Source of the DNA: Neobacillus kokaensis
Lineage (GTDB): Bacteria; Bacillota; Bacilli; Bacillales; Cytobacillaceae
Reading direction: 5' to 3'
Length of the DNA stretch: 64,000 nucleotides
Assembly: GCF_014656545.1 (NCBI RefSeq)
Contig: NZ_BNDS01000002.1
Coordinates: 368,871-432,870 of the forward strand
The notes under the pieces were generated by a model, which saw only the letters and a program-made list of their open reading frames with translations, was not told where the DNA came from and searched no databases. This document shows, piece by piece, positions 54,732 to 63,110 of the stretch (position 1 is the first letter of the stretch; each line of letters starts with the position of its first letter). The position numbers and the translations under genes are program-made.

Positions 54732-55208
54732 CTATTCCTTTTGATGTTGGTGAATATATTTAATGCATTCCTCCACAACTTGATCTTTCATGATAAAACT
54801 GTATTCCGGACCGAACCGTAAGCGCAGGAGGTCACCATCCACCAGCACCGGCCCATTTGTTTCAAAGTAACTGTCGGATTTCTCCATATTTTTTACCCTA
54901 CCCCAAAAAACAGCCTTCACAAAGGAACCTTTTTCTTCCATTACCTTGTATTCGGCGATAAATTCTAACTTTGCAAAAGCAGCCCCAGTCTCCTCAAACG
55001 CTTCTCGTCCGGCGGCATCTTCAAGCGTTTCCCCAGTTTCCTTTTTGCCGCCGGGGAATTCAAGCCCTCTTTTTTTATGATTGGTTAACAGCCAGCTTCC
55101 ATCATATTGGCATATTACTAAAACATGCCGCGCTTCTTCGGCAAATGCATTCTTTGAAAAAGCTAATTCTACTTTATTGCCATGATCATCTAAAAACTGT
55201 TTCATCAT
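54732..55208 (-). CDS. ytkD: YtkD, nucleoside triphosphatase (MutT-like Nudix)
   Basis: A 158-residue Nudix hydrolase, same length as B. subtilis YtkD, which hydrolyses 8-oxo-dGTP and other nucleoside triphosphates. The Nudix box spans about residues 53-76: G at the start, KETGE, then REAFEETGA, fitting G-x5-E-x7-R-E-U-x-E-E-x-G-U. It is convergent with ytlD, with a weak hairpin (AATAGCAGA against TCCGCTATT) near 54704-54740 between them. AGGTAGG precedes the ATG. Confidence 0.92.
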   Translation of the reverse strand: MMKQFLDDHGNKVELAFSKNAFAEEARHVLVICQYDGSWLLTNHKKRGLEFPGGKKETGETLEDAAGREAFEETGAAFAKLEFIAEYKVMEEKGSFVKAVFWGRVKNMEKSDSYFETNGPVLVDGDLLRLRFGPEYSFIMKDQVVEECIKYIHQHQKE

Positions 55209-55288
55209 AAAACCTACCTATAAGTTGATACTTTTATTATAAACAAAAAGGAAAACCCTTGTAGCTGGATTTTCCCAAATTGGATTAC

Positions 55289-55612
55289 TTATTGTTGCTG
55301 TGGTAAAATATTCATACTTTCAATATGTTTTTTCGCTTCTTCATCACCGAGCTCGTACAGCATACCATATATTTGTTGAATGGTACTGTCATATGCATCA
55401 TTTTGACGGTCGTAATGGTATTGGACGTATGGAACATGGGCCCTGAAAAAGTTCCCCCATTCATTCAAATAATTGTTATCCATTAAAGACCGAAGCTGTC
55501 TAATTTCGGCATCTGTCGCTTCAATTTTAAAACTCCAGGTAGATCCAGTAACACTTCGTGAAATACCGCCAGTACCCACATCAATGTAATAAGTCTGTTT
55601 TTGCTCGTCCAT
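55289..55612 (-). CDS. Conserved Bacillus protein of unknown function
   Basis: A 107-residue soluble protein starting at ATG 55612 (AAAGGGGTGG upstream). The N terminus TYYIDVGTGGISRS and the middle FKIEATDAEIRQLRSLMDN are conserved in Bacillus as I recall them. The C-terminal half is helical, with QQIYGMLYELGDEEAKKHI. No catalytic motif is evident. It may be a small regulator or adaptor. No operon partner: ytkD lies 80 bp away in the same direction. Confidence 0.75.
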   Translation of the reverse strand: MDEQKQTYYIDVGTGGISRSVTGSTWSFKIEATDAEIRQLRSLMDNNYLNEWGNFFRAHVPYVQYHYDRQNDAYDSTIQQIYGMLYELGDEEAKKHIESMNILPQQQ

Positions 55613-55825
55613 TTTTCCACCCCTTTTCATTTTAGTAATCCACAAAAAGAAAAAATTTATTCTTTGTCAAATTTCGATTCATTTTTTAATGTAAAATACG
55701 ATATAATAAAACACAAATCAAAAGACAGATTTTTCAGTAAATTAGGAATAACCTGTTGGTGGATTTTTTTATCATTTTTTGGGAATGGAATAAGGGTAAG
55801 ATAAAAAAATAGGAGGTGCTTGAAA

Positions 55826-56083
55826 ATGAAGCTAATAGATGAACTGTTTGAAATGTACCGCAACAAACTTACAGGTGATGAAGAGGATATTGATATGCTG
55901 ACATTTGCCTTTTTAGAGGAAATGTCATATGAGGACCTTATCGGATTAATCCATGAAATGGATAAGCAGGAGCTTTATGATTTAATGGGACTTTATTTAA
56001 TAGAAAGTTTGAAAGGAAAATTTGCCCAAGAACAATACGGACAGCAGCGGACACATACCTACTATCCAAGGAATATTCATTAA
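55826..56083 (+). CDS. DUF6154-type small acidic protein
   Basis: An 85-residue acidic helical protein (MKLIDELFEMYRNKLTGDEE, then QELYDLMGLYLIESLKGKFA). The sequence resembles the DUF6154 family of Bacillaceae; function unknown. The ATG at 55826 has AGGAGG 9 bases upstream; a TTG at 55820 is too close to it. It is divergent from the preceding gene. Confidence 0.75.
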   Translation: MKLIDELFEMYRNKLTGDEEDIDMLTFAFLEEMSYEDLIGLIHEMDKQELYDLMGLYLIESLKGKFAQEQYGQQRTHTYYPRNIH

Positions 56084-56182
56084 AATGTACATACCAAAAG
56101 ATTAAGGAAACTGATTTGTCAGTTTCCTTTTTATTTTCGGCAAACGTGATACAATATTGGTAAAAAAGGGGGAATGGTGGTA

Positions 56183-56353
56183 ATGACTATTGTATTAATC
56201 GTATCCATTGTAATTGTTTTTGTTGTCCTATTACTTGCTGTTTTAACAACTTCGAAAGCCTATTCCTATAAGCATTCAGTTGATCCAAGTCCAACCGAAA
56301 GCAATCAGCCTGTCAACCAGGATGTAGTGGATGAAAGCAAACATACAAAATAA
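56183..56353 (+). CDS. ytzI: YtzI, small membrane protein
   Basis: A 56-residue protein with one N-terminal membrane helix ([19 protein letters not shown]) followed by [13 protein letters not shown], the conserved core of YtzI, and a polar tail. Function unknown. The ATG at 56183 has GGGGGA 9 bases upstream; an ATG at 56174 is in frame but lies on the ribosome site. TACAAT at about 56153 can serve as a -10. A terminator follows immediately. Confidence 0.8.
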   Translation: MTIVLIVSIVIVFVVLLLAVLTTSKAYSYKHSVDPSPTESNQPVNQDVVDESKHTK

Positions 56354-56378
56354 AACTCGCCATTGGCGAGTTTTTTTT
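56351..56378 (+). terminator. Terminator of ytzI
   Basis: AAAACTCGCC (56353-56361 region) pairs with GGCGAGTTTT across ATT, followed by T8. It overlaps the stop codon. Confidence 0.92.
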
Positions 56379-56450
56379 CATATGCAAAAACCTGTATTAA
56401 TTTGTCTTCATTATGGTATCTTGAAAATATCCACTGTAAGGAGAACAAAG

Positions 56451-56690
56451 ATGTTTAAAAAATTTTTTATTGCCGTTATTCGCTTCTACCAGGTTGTTAT
56501 TTCACCATTAAAACCGCCATCATGCCGTTTCTATCCGACATGCTCCCAGTATGGATTAGAGGCAGTCAACCGCTTTGGAGCTGTAAAAGGCGGGTACCTG
56601 ACAGTTAAAAGAATCTTAAAATGCCACCCGCTTCATCCTGGAGGGCTGGATCCAGTGCCGGAAAAATGGAACGAACGGAAAAAGCATTAA
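56451..56690 (+). CDS. yidD: YidD, membrane protein insertion efficiency factor
   Basis: A 79-residue protein (B. subtilis YtjA about 75). The signature [16 protein letters not shown] (residues about 23-38) holds the two conserved cysteines. [12 protein letters not shown] follows. It has an N-terminal amphipathic segment and works with YidC/SpoIIIJ in membrane protein insertion. TAAGGAG precedes the ATG at 56451; an upstream in-frame extension to 56331 crosses the ytzI terminator and is rejected. Its stop overlaps that of convergent ytiB by 4 bp. Confidence 0.92.
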   Translation: MFKKFFIAVIRFYQVVISPLKPPSCRFYPTCSQYGLEAVNRFGAVKGGYLTVKRILKCHPLHPGGLDPVPEKWNERKKH

Positions 56691-57259
56691 TCAGCATACC
56701 CGTCGACAACAAGGTCTAGCTTTCCTGTTTTCGGATCAATAATTAATCCATGAACAGGAACATCCTTCGGCATTAACGGGTGCTGTTTAATGATGCCTAC
56801 GCTATGCTTGACACTGTCCGTAACATTATCAAAGCCATGGAGCCACTCTTTAATATTAATTCCAGAAAACGCTAAAGTGTTTATTGTTTCTTCAGTAATC
56901 CCCTGTTCCTTCATATGTTCAAGGACCGGTTCAGCCTTTAAGCCGCTCATCCCGCAGTCATGATGGGCAATAACCAAAACTTCCGTTGCCTGCAATTCGT
57001 ATACAGCAATTATAATACTTCGCATAATACTGCCAAACGGATGTGACACAAGGGCACCCGCATTTTTGATCAACTTTGCATCTCCGTTTCCTAAATTTAA
57101 AGCTTTAGGCAGCAGTTCAAGGAGACGAGTATCCATACAAGTAAGAATGACCATCTTTTTGTTTGGATATTTTGTTGTCTCATATTTTTCATATTCGCGG
57201 TTTTCTACAAATTGCTCATTAAATGTAAGTATGTCATGTAAAATGGTTTCATTTTTCAT
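56687..57259 (-). CDS. ytiB: YtiB, beta-class carbonic anhydrase
   Basis: A 190-residue enzyme (B. subtilis YtiB 187). Zn ligands and the Asp-Arg dyad are visible: [10 protein letters not shown] near residue 40 and [12 protein letters not shown] near residue 98. It interconverts carbon dioxide and bicarbonate in the cytoplasm. The ATG at 57259 has AGGGAGTGG upstream. It is divergent from the Zn-binding lipoprotein gene, which is of interest because both depend on zinc. Confidence 0.92.
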   Translation of the reverse strand: MKNETILHDILTFNEQFVENREYEKYETTKYPNKKMVILTCMDTRLLELLPKALNLGNGDAKLIKNAGALVSHPFGSIMRSIIIAVYELQATEVLVIAHHDCGMSGLKAEPVLEHMKEQGITEETINTLAFSGINIKEWLHGFDNVTDSVKHSVGIIKQHPLMPKDVPVHGLIIDPKTGKLDLVVDGYAD

Positions 57260-57412
57260 GGCCGCCACTCCCTCTCTATATCTCCTATTAGCATACAAAA
57301 AATCATCTGGTTTAAACAAATTTTTACTCTTGCATTTAATTCATTTTTCCTGTAAGATACAAATGTTAATCGGAATCGTTCCGTATTAGAAAAATAAATT
57401 TTTTTCGAAAGT

Positions 57413-57433
57413 AAATCGTAATAAATACGATTT
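57413..57433. promoter_or_regulatory. Zur box upstream of the znuA-like gene
   Basis: AAATCGTA-ATAAA-TACGATTT is a perfect 8-bp inverted repeat with the 5-base centre of the B. subtilis Zur consensus AAATCGTAATCATTACGATTT. It lies 18 bp before the ATG at 57452. Zinc-loaded Zur should repress the gene. A second imperfect palindrome, CGGAATCGTTCCG, lies at 57371-57383. Confidence 0.8.
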
Positions 57434-57451
57434 AAATCGAAAGGGGTCCTT

Positions 57452-58393
57452 ATGAAAAAATTATTATTTATACTATCTGTTATTTTACCATTAAGTATCA
57501 TATTATCGGCATGTGCAAATGAAACATCTCCAAAAAAACAGGGACAGCTGCAAATCTATACAACCGTTTACCCGCTCCAATATTTTACAGAACAAATTGG
57601 CGGTAAATTTGTTAATGTAAATACCATCTACCCTCCTGGATCCGATGAACATACCTTCGAGCCATCGCAAAAGGATATGATGAAACTAGCCGATTCAGAC
57701 TTATTTTTTTACATTGGTCTAGGGTTGGAAGGGTTTGTTGAAAAGGCAAAGGAAACGTTAAAGAACGAACATGTTACCTTAGTCCCAGCAGCCGAAAAGC
57801 TTCAACTTCCAATTGACCACAGCAGCGAAGCAGTAGAACCTGACCATGAGCATGATCACCATGGGGAAAATATTAATCCGCATGTTTGGCTTGACCCAGT
57901 TTATTCAAAGGAAATGGCAGGTGTCATTCGAGATCAATTAGTGAAAAAAATGCCTGAGCAAAAGGACTATTTTAATCAAAATTATCAAAAGCTCGCAGCA
58001 AAATTAGATGAGTTGAATCAACAATTTACAGAAACAATTTCAAAAGCAAAACAAAAACGAATCATTGTCACACATGCTGCATTTGGATACTGGGAAAAGC
58101 GTTATGGTATTGAACAAATCAGTATTTCCGGACTATCAACAACAAATGAACCTACACAAAAGGCGTTGGAGAAAATTATTTCTTTAGCTGACCGTGAGGG
58201 TCTTAAATATATTTTATTTGAACAAAATGTTCAATCCAAGTTAGGAAAAATTGTGCAGCAGGAAATTGGCGCCAGTGCCTTACCCGTTCATAATTTAGCC
58301 ATTTTAACAGAAGACAATATTGAACAAAAAGAGACATACTTTTCATTAATGGAAAAAAACTTAAAAACATTAAAAAAGGCGTTAAATGAGTAA
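57452..58393 (+). CDS. znuA: High-affinity zinc-binding lipoprotein (ZnuA/AdcA-like)
   Basis: A 313-residue cluster 9 metal-binding protein. The lipobox LSAC puts the lipidated Cys near residue 23. A histidine-rich loop DHEHDHHGE near residue 132 marks zinc specificity; ligand histidines are also in PGSDEHTFEP, NPHVWLD and VTHAAFGYW. It feeds zinc to a ZnuBC transporter, but no ATPase or permease gene is nearby. A Zur box is in its promoter. AAAGGGG precedes the ATG. No terminator is clear in 58394-58515. Confidence 0.9.
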   Translation: MKKLLFILSVILPLSIILSACANETSPKKQGQLQIYTTVYPLQYFTEQIGGKFVNVNTIYPPGSDEHTFEPSQKDMMKLADSDLFFYIGLGLEGFVEKAKETLKNEHVTLVPAAEKLQLPIDHSSEAVEPDHEHDHHGENINPHVWLDPVYSKEMAGVIRDQLVKKMPEQKDYFNQNYQKLAAKLDELNQQFTETISKAKQKRIIVTHAAFGYWEKRYGIEQISISGLSTTNEPTQKALEKIISLADREGLKYILFEQNVQSKLGKIVQQEIGASALPVHNLAILTEDNIEQKETYFSLMEKNLKTLKKALNE

Positions 58394-58515
58394 CTTGGGA
58401 GATTTCAGTAACACAACCTTCATCTGCATTTATTCCCTGTTGATTCCTTGACTTATTAAAGTCTCTTTTTCTCATGCTATTACTGTATTACCTACAATTA
58501 AAGGAGTGATACGAA

Positions 58516-58671
58516 ATGGCAAAAGATGTGTTATGCGAGGTCAACAATTGTACGTACTGGGCAAAGGGGAACAAATGCAGCGCTGAAAGCATTTACGTTG
58601 TGAGTCATACAGGAACAACCGCAGATTCCACAAAAGAAACCGATTGTCATACATTTGAACCTACTGATTAA
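58516..58671 (+). CDS. DUF1540 small cysteine-rich protein
   Basis: A 51-residue protein with four conserved cysteines (VLCEVNNCTYWAKGNKCSAE and TDCHTF), the DUF1540 pattern thought to bind a metal such as zinc. AAGGAGTGAT precedes the ATG by about 8 bases. It is 122 bp after the zinc-binding lipoprotein gene and could be read with it. Function unknown. A strong terminator follows. Confidence 0.85.
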   Translation: MAKDVLCEVNNCTYWAKGNKCSAESIYVVSHTGTTADSTKETDCHTFEPTD

Positions 58672-58677
58672 TCTCAG

Positions 58678-58713
58678 GAGAAAAGAACCAGGCGCTTGTC
58701 TGGTTCTTTTTTA
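58678..58713. terminator. Bidirectional terminator between the DUF1540 gene and menC
   Basis: AAAAGAACCAG (58681-58691) pairs with CTGGTTCTTTT (58700-58710), followed by TT. The menC stop is at 58711. Confidence 0.9.
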
Positions 58714-59817
58714 AAATAAAAATTCCTTTTTGAAAATGGTTGTTTCTTTTAGTCTTTTTTGATTGATTGAAAATCCAATGCCAGAACCATCTGGTACTCG
58801 GATCACTCCATTTTTTACTGTTACTTCTGGGGATATAATATCCTCCTCCCAAAAACGGCTGGAAGCAGAAATATCTCCTGGAATTGAAAAGCCTGGCAGA
58901 GATGCAAGAGCAATATTGTGGGCCCTTGAAATCCCAAATTCAATCATACCGCCACACCATACGGGAATATTGTGCTGCAGGCAATAATCATGAATACGCT
59001 TTGCTTCTGTAAGCCCGCCAACTCTCCCTGTCTTAATATTGATCACCTGACAGCTTCCCATTTGCACTGCATTTTTTGCGTCCTCAAATGTAACAATGCT
59101 TTCATCTAAACAAATCGGTGTTTGAATTTCCTTCTGAAGGGCAGCATGTTCGATAATATCATTAGGACTAAGAGGCTGCTCAATCATCATTAAGTTCAAT
59201 TCATCCAGCGCTCTTAACCTGTCAAGATCCTTTAAGGTATAAGCCGAATTAGCGTCAGCCATAATGGGGAGAATCGGATAATACGTCCTAATTGCTGATA
59301 AAAACTCATAATCCTGCTGTGGGTTTATTTTCACTTTAATCCGTTGATAGCCTTCTTCTATATAGCCTTCTATTTCCTTGAGGGCGTTTTTAATTGAATT
59401 TGTTGCTACAACTACCCCCGAAGCAATCACTTCCCGGGTTCCTCCAATTATGCCAGCAAGCGATTGTTTTTGTCCTTTTGCATATAAATCCCAAAGGGCC
59501 GTTTCTATTGCTGCTTTTGCCATATGATTTCTACGGATCGATTGAAAAAGTGCTGCAGCCTCCTCAGGGTGTTTAATTGAATGTTTTTGCAGCAAAGGAA
59601 TCAAGACATCTGTTAACATATGCATGCTTGTTTTCACAGTTTCTTCAGTGTACCATGGCGTTGAGAAGGCAACCCCTTCACCATAACCGCAAACCCCATC
59701 TTTGTCCCTTATTTTCACAATGATTCCCTCACGATTACGGACCGCACCTAGGTGGGTAATGAAAGGCGATTTTAAGGACATTTCAATGACATATAGTTCA
59801 ATATTAGCAATATTCAT
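58711..59817 (-). CDS. menC: o-Succinylbenzoate synthase
   Basis: A 368-residue enolase-superfamily enzyme that dehydrates SHCHC to o-succinylbenzoate. The catalytic Lys pair and metal ligands are in RIKVKINPQQD, MADANSAYTL, LDESIVTFED and NIKTGRVGGLTEA. Family members can also act as N-acylamino-acid racemases. It overlaps menE by 4 bp (ATGA), a translational coupling arrangement, and is the last gene of the men operon. Confidence 0.94.
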   Translation of the reverse strand: MNIANIELYVIEMSLKSPFITHLGAVRNREGIIVKIRDKDGVCGYGEGVAFSTPWYTEETVKTSMHMLTDVLIPLLQKHSIKHPEEAAALFQSIRRNHMAKAAIETALWDLYAKGQKQSLAGIIGGTREVIASGVVVATNSIKNALKEIEGYIEEGYQRIKVKINPQQDYEFLSAIRTYYPILPIMADANSAYTLKDLDRLRALDELNLMMIEQPLSPNDIIEHAALQKEIQTPICLDESIVTFEDAKNAVQMGSCQVINIKTGRVGGLTEAKRIHDYCLQHNIPVWCGGMIEFGISRAHNIALASLPGFSIPGDISASSRFWEEDIISPEVTVKNGVIRVPDGSGIGFSINQKRLKETTIFKKEFLF

Positions 59818-61310
59818 GGTTTCAACCTGCCCTCTTCAAGCCATTCTCTTAAGGTTCTGCGCAGTAATTTCTTGGCTGCATTTCTTGGCAGTTGGTTAGT
59901 GAAATAAAATTCTGTCGGAACTTTATATTTGGCCAATTGTGTTAAGCAAAATTGCTGAAGCTTATCGACTGACAATTCACCGCCATTCCTTGTAACAATA
60001 AACGCTGCAGGCACCTGCCCCCATTTCGGATCACTAAGGCCAGTTACACCTGCCTCCTTTATCTCAGGATGGGATAATAATACTGATTCAATTTCAGCGG
60101 GATAGATGTTCTCTCCTCCTGAGATAATTAAATCGGAGCGCCGGTCAAGCACATATAAAAATCCTTCTTCATCTAAATAACCAATATCCCCGGTATACAG
60201 CCAGCCATTGCGGATTTTCTCCTCGGTAGCATCCGGCCGATATAAGTACCCATTTGTTACATTCGGACCTTTCACAATAATTTCCCCCGCTTCCATCGGC
60301 TGTGCAGAGTGCCTATCAGCTTGTTCGATTCGAATTTCTGAAGGGAATAAAGGCTTTCCAGCGGAACCGAGCTTGCTTAAGCTATATTCAGGTGAAAGAG
60401 TAACAATTTGCGAGGAAGTCTCCGTCATCCCATACGTCTGATAGACAGGAATTTGTTTTTTTACACATGCCTTAAGTAATGGCAGCGGTGCCGGCCCTCC
60501 ACCAAGGAGCATACAACGAAACTCCTGTGGCAGCTGCCTGTCCTTAAGCGTCTCCACAATTCTTGTCAGCATCGTTCCAACAACGGACATAATCGTTACC
60601 TTTTTCTCTTCAATATCACGAATGGACTGTTCCTCATCAAATTTTTCATGAAGAACAATCGGCATCCCATAAATAATACTGCGCATCAAAATTGAGAATC
60701 CGCTGATATGGAATAAGGGTACTGTACATAACCAGCAGTCTTGGTCAGTCAAACCTAAATTTAACGCAGAACCTACAGCACTCCACCAATGGTTTCCATA
60801 TGTTTGCATGACACCTTTTGGATTACCTGTCGTACCGGATGTATACATAATCGTACAAATTTCATTCAGGCTAACTTCTTCTTCAATCTCCGGCCTTATT
60901 GACTCCTGGGCAAACAATTTTGTTTTAGTCATTGTATTAAGAGCGGGAAGCTGCTGAGTCAGCATTTGTTCTAAATGTGAAAATGTATCCTCCAAAATAA
61001 ATGCGGACACTTTCGAATCCTTGAGCTGCCAAGCTAATTCTGTCGGTGTTAAACGATTATTTAGGATGACTGTCTTAACTCCTATCAGCTGTAGTGCAAA
61101 TAATATTGTAATGGTGTCTATATGGTTTGTCAGTAAGACTGCAATAAACTGATCCTTGTGTACTCCCTGTTTTTGCAGCTGTCCGGCAGTTTTCACAGAA
61201 CGATTGTACAGGTCCTGAAAAGTAATCGCTTCATCGCGAAAATACACAGCAGTGCGCTCAGGGGTTAAAAATGCGCGTTTCTTTAAAAAATTGGTCATTG
61301 TGTTCTGCAT
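59814..61310 (-). CDS. menE: o-Succinylbenzoate-CoA ligase
   Basis: A 498-residue ANL-superfamily AMP-forming ligase. The P-loop-like motif is MYTSGTTGNPKGVMQ near residue 158. QTYGMTETSSQ and YTGDIGYLDEEGF follow, and the lysine in ITLARKYKVP-like end (QLAKYKVPTEFYF) is near residue 465. It activates o-succinylbenzoate as the CoA thioester. The ATG at 61310 has AAAGGTG upstream; an ATG at 61319 adds three residues and has poorer spacing. Confidence 0.94.
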   Translation of the reverse strand: MQNTMTNFLKKRAFLTPERTAVYFRDEAITFQDLYNRSVKTAGQLQKQGVHKDQFIAVLLTNHIDTITILFALQLIGVKTVILNNRLTPTELAWQLKDSKVSAFILEDTFSHLEQMLTQQLPALNTMTKTKLFAQESIRPEIEEEVSLNEICTIMYTSGTTGNPKGVMQTYGNHWWSAVGSALNLGLTDQDCWLCTVPLFHISGFSILMRSIIYGMPIVLHEKFDEEQSIRDIEEKKVTIMSVVGTMLTRIVETLKDRQLPQEFRCMLLGGGPAPLPLLKACVKKQIPVYQTYGMTETSSQIVTLSPEYSLSKLGSAGKPLFPSEIRIEQADRHSAQPMEAGEIIVKGPNVTNGYLYRPDATEEKIRNGWLYTGDIGYLDEEGFLYVLDRRSDLIISGGENIYPAEIESVLLSHPEIKEAGVTGLSDPKWGQVPAAFIVTRNGGELSVDKLQQFCLTQLAKYKVPTEFYFTNQLPRNAAKKLLRRTLREWLEEGRLKP

Positions 61311-61413
61311 GTATATCACCTTTTTCTATCGGCTGTGATAAACTTGGCTGTTGATTTACGCTACAATCAACAGAGTTAAAAAATCAACAATGACCTTTAC
61401 CACAGCCTTTCTA

Positions 61414-61451
61414 TTAAAAACAGCCTGATGGAAACCATCAAGCTGTTTAGA
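61414..61451 (-). terminator. Possible terminator between menB and menE
   Basis: On the minus strand AACAGCTTGATGG-TTT-CCATCAGGCTGTT forms a near-perfect stem followed by TTTTTA. It lies just after the menB stop and inside the operon, so it may lower menE-menC expression. Confidence 0.8.
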
Positions 61452-61460
61452 AAATCATCA

Positions 61461-62279
61461 TCAAGGAAAACGCGGGAATTGGCCAAAATCTGGCTTCCGC
61501 TTTTCTTTAAAGGCATCGCGGCCTTCTTTTGCTTCATCGGTTGTATAGTAAAGCAATGTGGCATCACCAGCTAATTGTTGTAAACCAGCTAAGCCATCTG
61601 TATCCGCATTCATGGCTGCTTTTAAGAATCGAAGGGCAGTCGGGCTCTTTTCAAGCATTTCTTCGCACCATTTGATCGTTTCTTCTTCCACCTGCTCAAG
61701 CGGAACAACTGTATTAACTAAGCCCATATCAAGTGCTTCCTGGGCATTGTATTGACGGCAAAGGTACCAAATTTCACGGGCTTTTTTGTGACCGATAATT
61801 CTTGCAAGATAGCCTGAACCATAACCAGCATCAAAGCTTCCAACTTTAGGACCAGTTTGGCCAAAAACAGCATTATCAGCTGCAATCGTTAAATCGCAGA
61901 CGACATGCAATACATGACCTCCGCCGATGGCATAACCCTTAACCATTGCTACAACCGGTTTTGGAATAATGCGGATTAAATGCTGCAGGTCAAGCACATT
62001 TAAACGCGGGATTCGATCCTCCCCAACATAGCCGCCATGACCGCGGACGCTTTGGTCACCGCCCGAACAGAATGCCTTATCTCCGGCTCCTGTTAAAATA
62101 ATTACACCAACATTTGAATCGTCACGCGCAGTTGCAAAAGCATCTATTAATTCCGCAACGGTTCGCGGTGTAAATGCATTATGTACATGTGGTCGATTAA
62201 TAGTAATTTTCGCCATCCCATTATACGTTTCGTAAATAATCTCTTCATATTTACGGCCTGGAATCCATTCTACTGCCAT
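61461..62279 (-). CDS. menB: 1,4-Dihydroxy-2-naphthoyl-CoA synthase
   Basis: A 272-residue crotonase-fold enzyme that closes the naphthoate ring from o-succinylbenzoyl-CoA. The oxyanion-hole and active-site segments are [15 protein letters not shown] near residue 85, [15 protein letters not shown] near 130 and [12 protein letters not shown] near 160. GGAGG precedes the ATG. It follows menH by 24 bp; an apparent terminator separates it from menE. Confidence 0.96.
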   Translation of the reverse strand: MAVEWIPGRKYEEIIYETYNGMAKITINRPHVHNAFTPRTVAELIDAFATARDDSNVGVIILTGAGDKAFCSGGDQSVRGHGGYVGEDRIPRLNVLDLQHLIRIIPKPVVAMVKGYAIGGGHVLHVVCDLTIAADNAVFGQTGPKVGSFDAGYGSGYLARIIGHKKAREIWYLCRQYNAQEALDMGLVNTVVPLEQVEEETIKWCEEMLEKSPTALRFLKAAMNADTDGLAGLQQLAGDATLLYYTTDEAKEGRDAFKEKRKPDFGQFPRFP

Positions 62280-62303
62280 ATTAAAACAACCTCCTTATTA
62301 TTA

Positions 62304-63110
62304 TTACTTAGACAAAAAGTCACTTACTATTGTACCAAATTTTTCTCTATCTTCCACGTGAATTGCATGGCCGGTATTTTCAATAGTAACCCAAGTGCCT
62401 CGTTTCAGGCTTTTTAGCATTTCTTCAGCAATCCGGCAGAACTTTTGATCCTCTCTACCAGTTAGCAATAACACATCGCATTCTAACTTTTCCAAATAGC
62501 TCCACCAGGAGGGCTGAGTGCCTGTTCCCATGCCAAGCAAACTGTTTGCAAGACCTAGAGGAGAATTCTCGAGACGCTGCTTTCTCACTTTTTCTCTAAG
62601 ACTTAAAGGAAGGCGCTTCATCGTTGAAAATAAAGGAATCTCTTCCCAATAATCAACAAATGTTTCTATTCCTTTTTCTTTAATAAAATGAGCAAGTTCC
62701 GCATCTTTCATACAGCGCTGTTTTCTTTCCCCATCTGTTAACAAACCAGGTGAAGCACTTTCTAAAATTAATTTTCGTACCCGCTCAGGAAAAAGAATCG
62801 CAAAGGTAAGAGCAAGTCTTCCTCCCATTGAATAACCCAGTAAATCAAATTTTTTGATACCAAGTTGATCAAGAAAATGGTGAATATCTTTTGCAGCCGC
62901 TTCAATTTGATAGCGTTCGGGGGCACTTGGAGATTCTGTAGAACCATGTCCAATAATATCCGGCATAAGCATCTTAGAATGCCTGCCCCATTTTTCACAA
63001 AAAGAAGTCCAAGTCGATGAATCACCTGTAAATCCATGTAACAATACAAGTGGAAACCCGCTCCCACAAACCTCGATATGGAAGTGGACCCCATTAGAGG
63101 TGATATTCAT
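62304..63110 (-). CDS. menH: SHCHC synthase MenH
   Basis: A 268-residue alpha/beta hydrolase that eliminates pyruvate from SEPHCHC to give SHCHC. The nucleophile elbow GYSMGGRLAL is near residue 98, VLLHGFTGDSSTW is the oxyanion region, and the acid and base lie in LTGREDQKFC and NTGHAIHVEDRE. B. subtilis YtxM is the homologue. The start codon shares one base with the menD stop (TAATG), so translation is coupled. Confidence 0.93.
   Translation of the reverse strand: MNITSNGVHFHIEVCGSGFPLVLLHGFTGDSSTWTSFCEKWGRHSKMLMPDIIGHGSTESPSAPERYQIEAAAKDIHHFLDQLGIKKFDLLGYSMGGRLALTFAILFPERVRKLILESASPGLLTDGERKQRCMKDAELAHFIKEKGIETFVDYWEEIPLFSTMKRLPLSLREKVRKQRLENSPLGLANSLLGMGTGTQPSWWSYLEKLECDVLLLTGREDQKFCRIAEEMLKSLKRGTWVTIENTGHAIHVEDREKFGTIVSDFLSK

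Noticed and set aside
56331-56450. N-terminal extension of yidD
   Set aside because: It crosses the ytzI terminator, and the ATG at 56451 has a good Shine-Dalgarno and the family N terminus.
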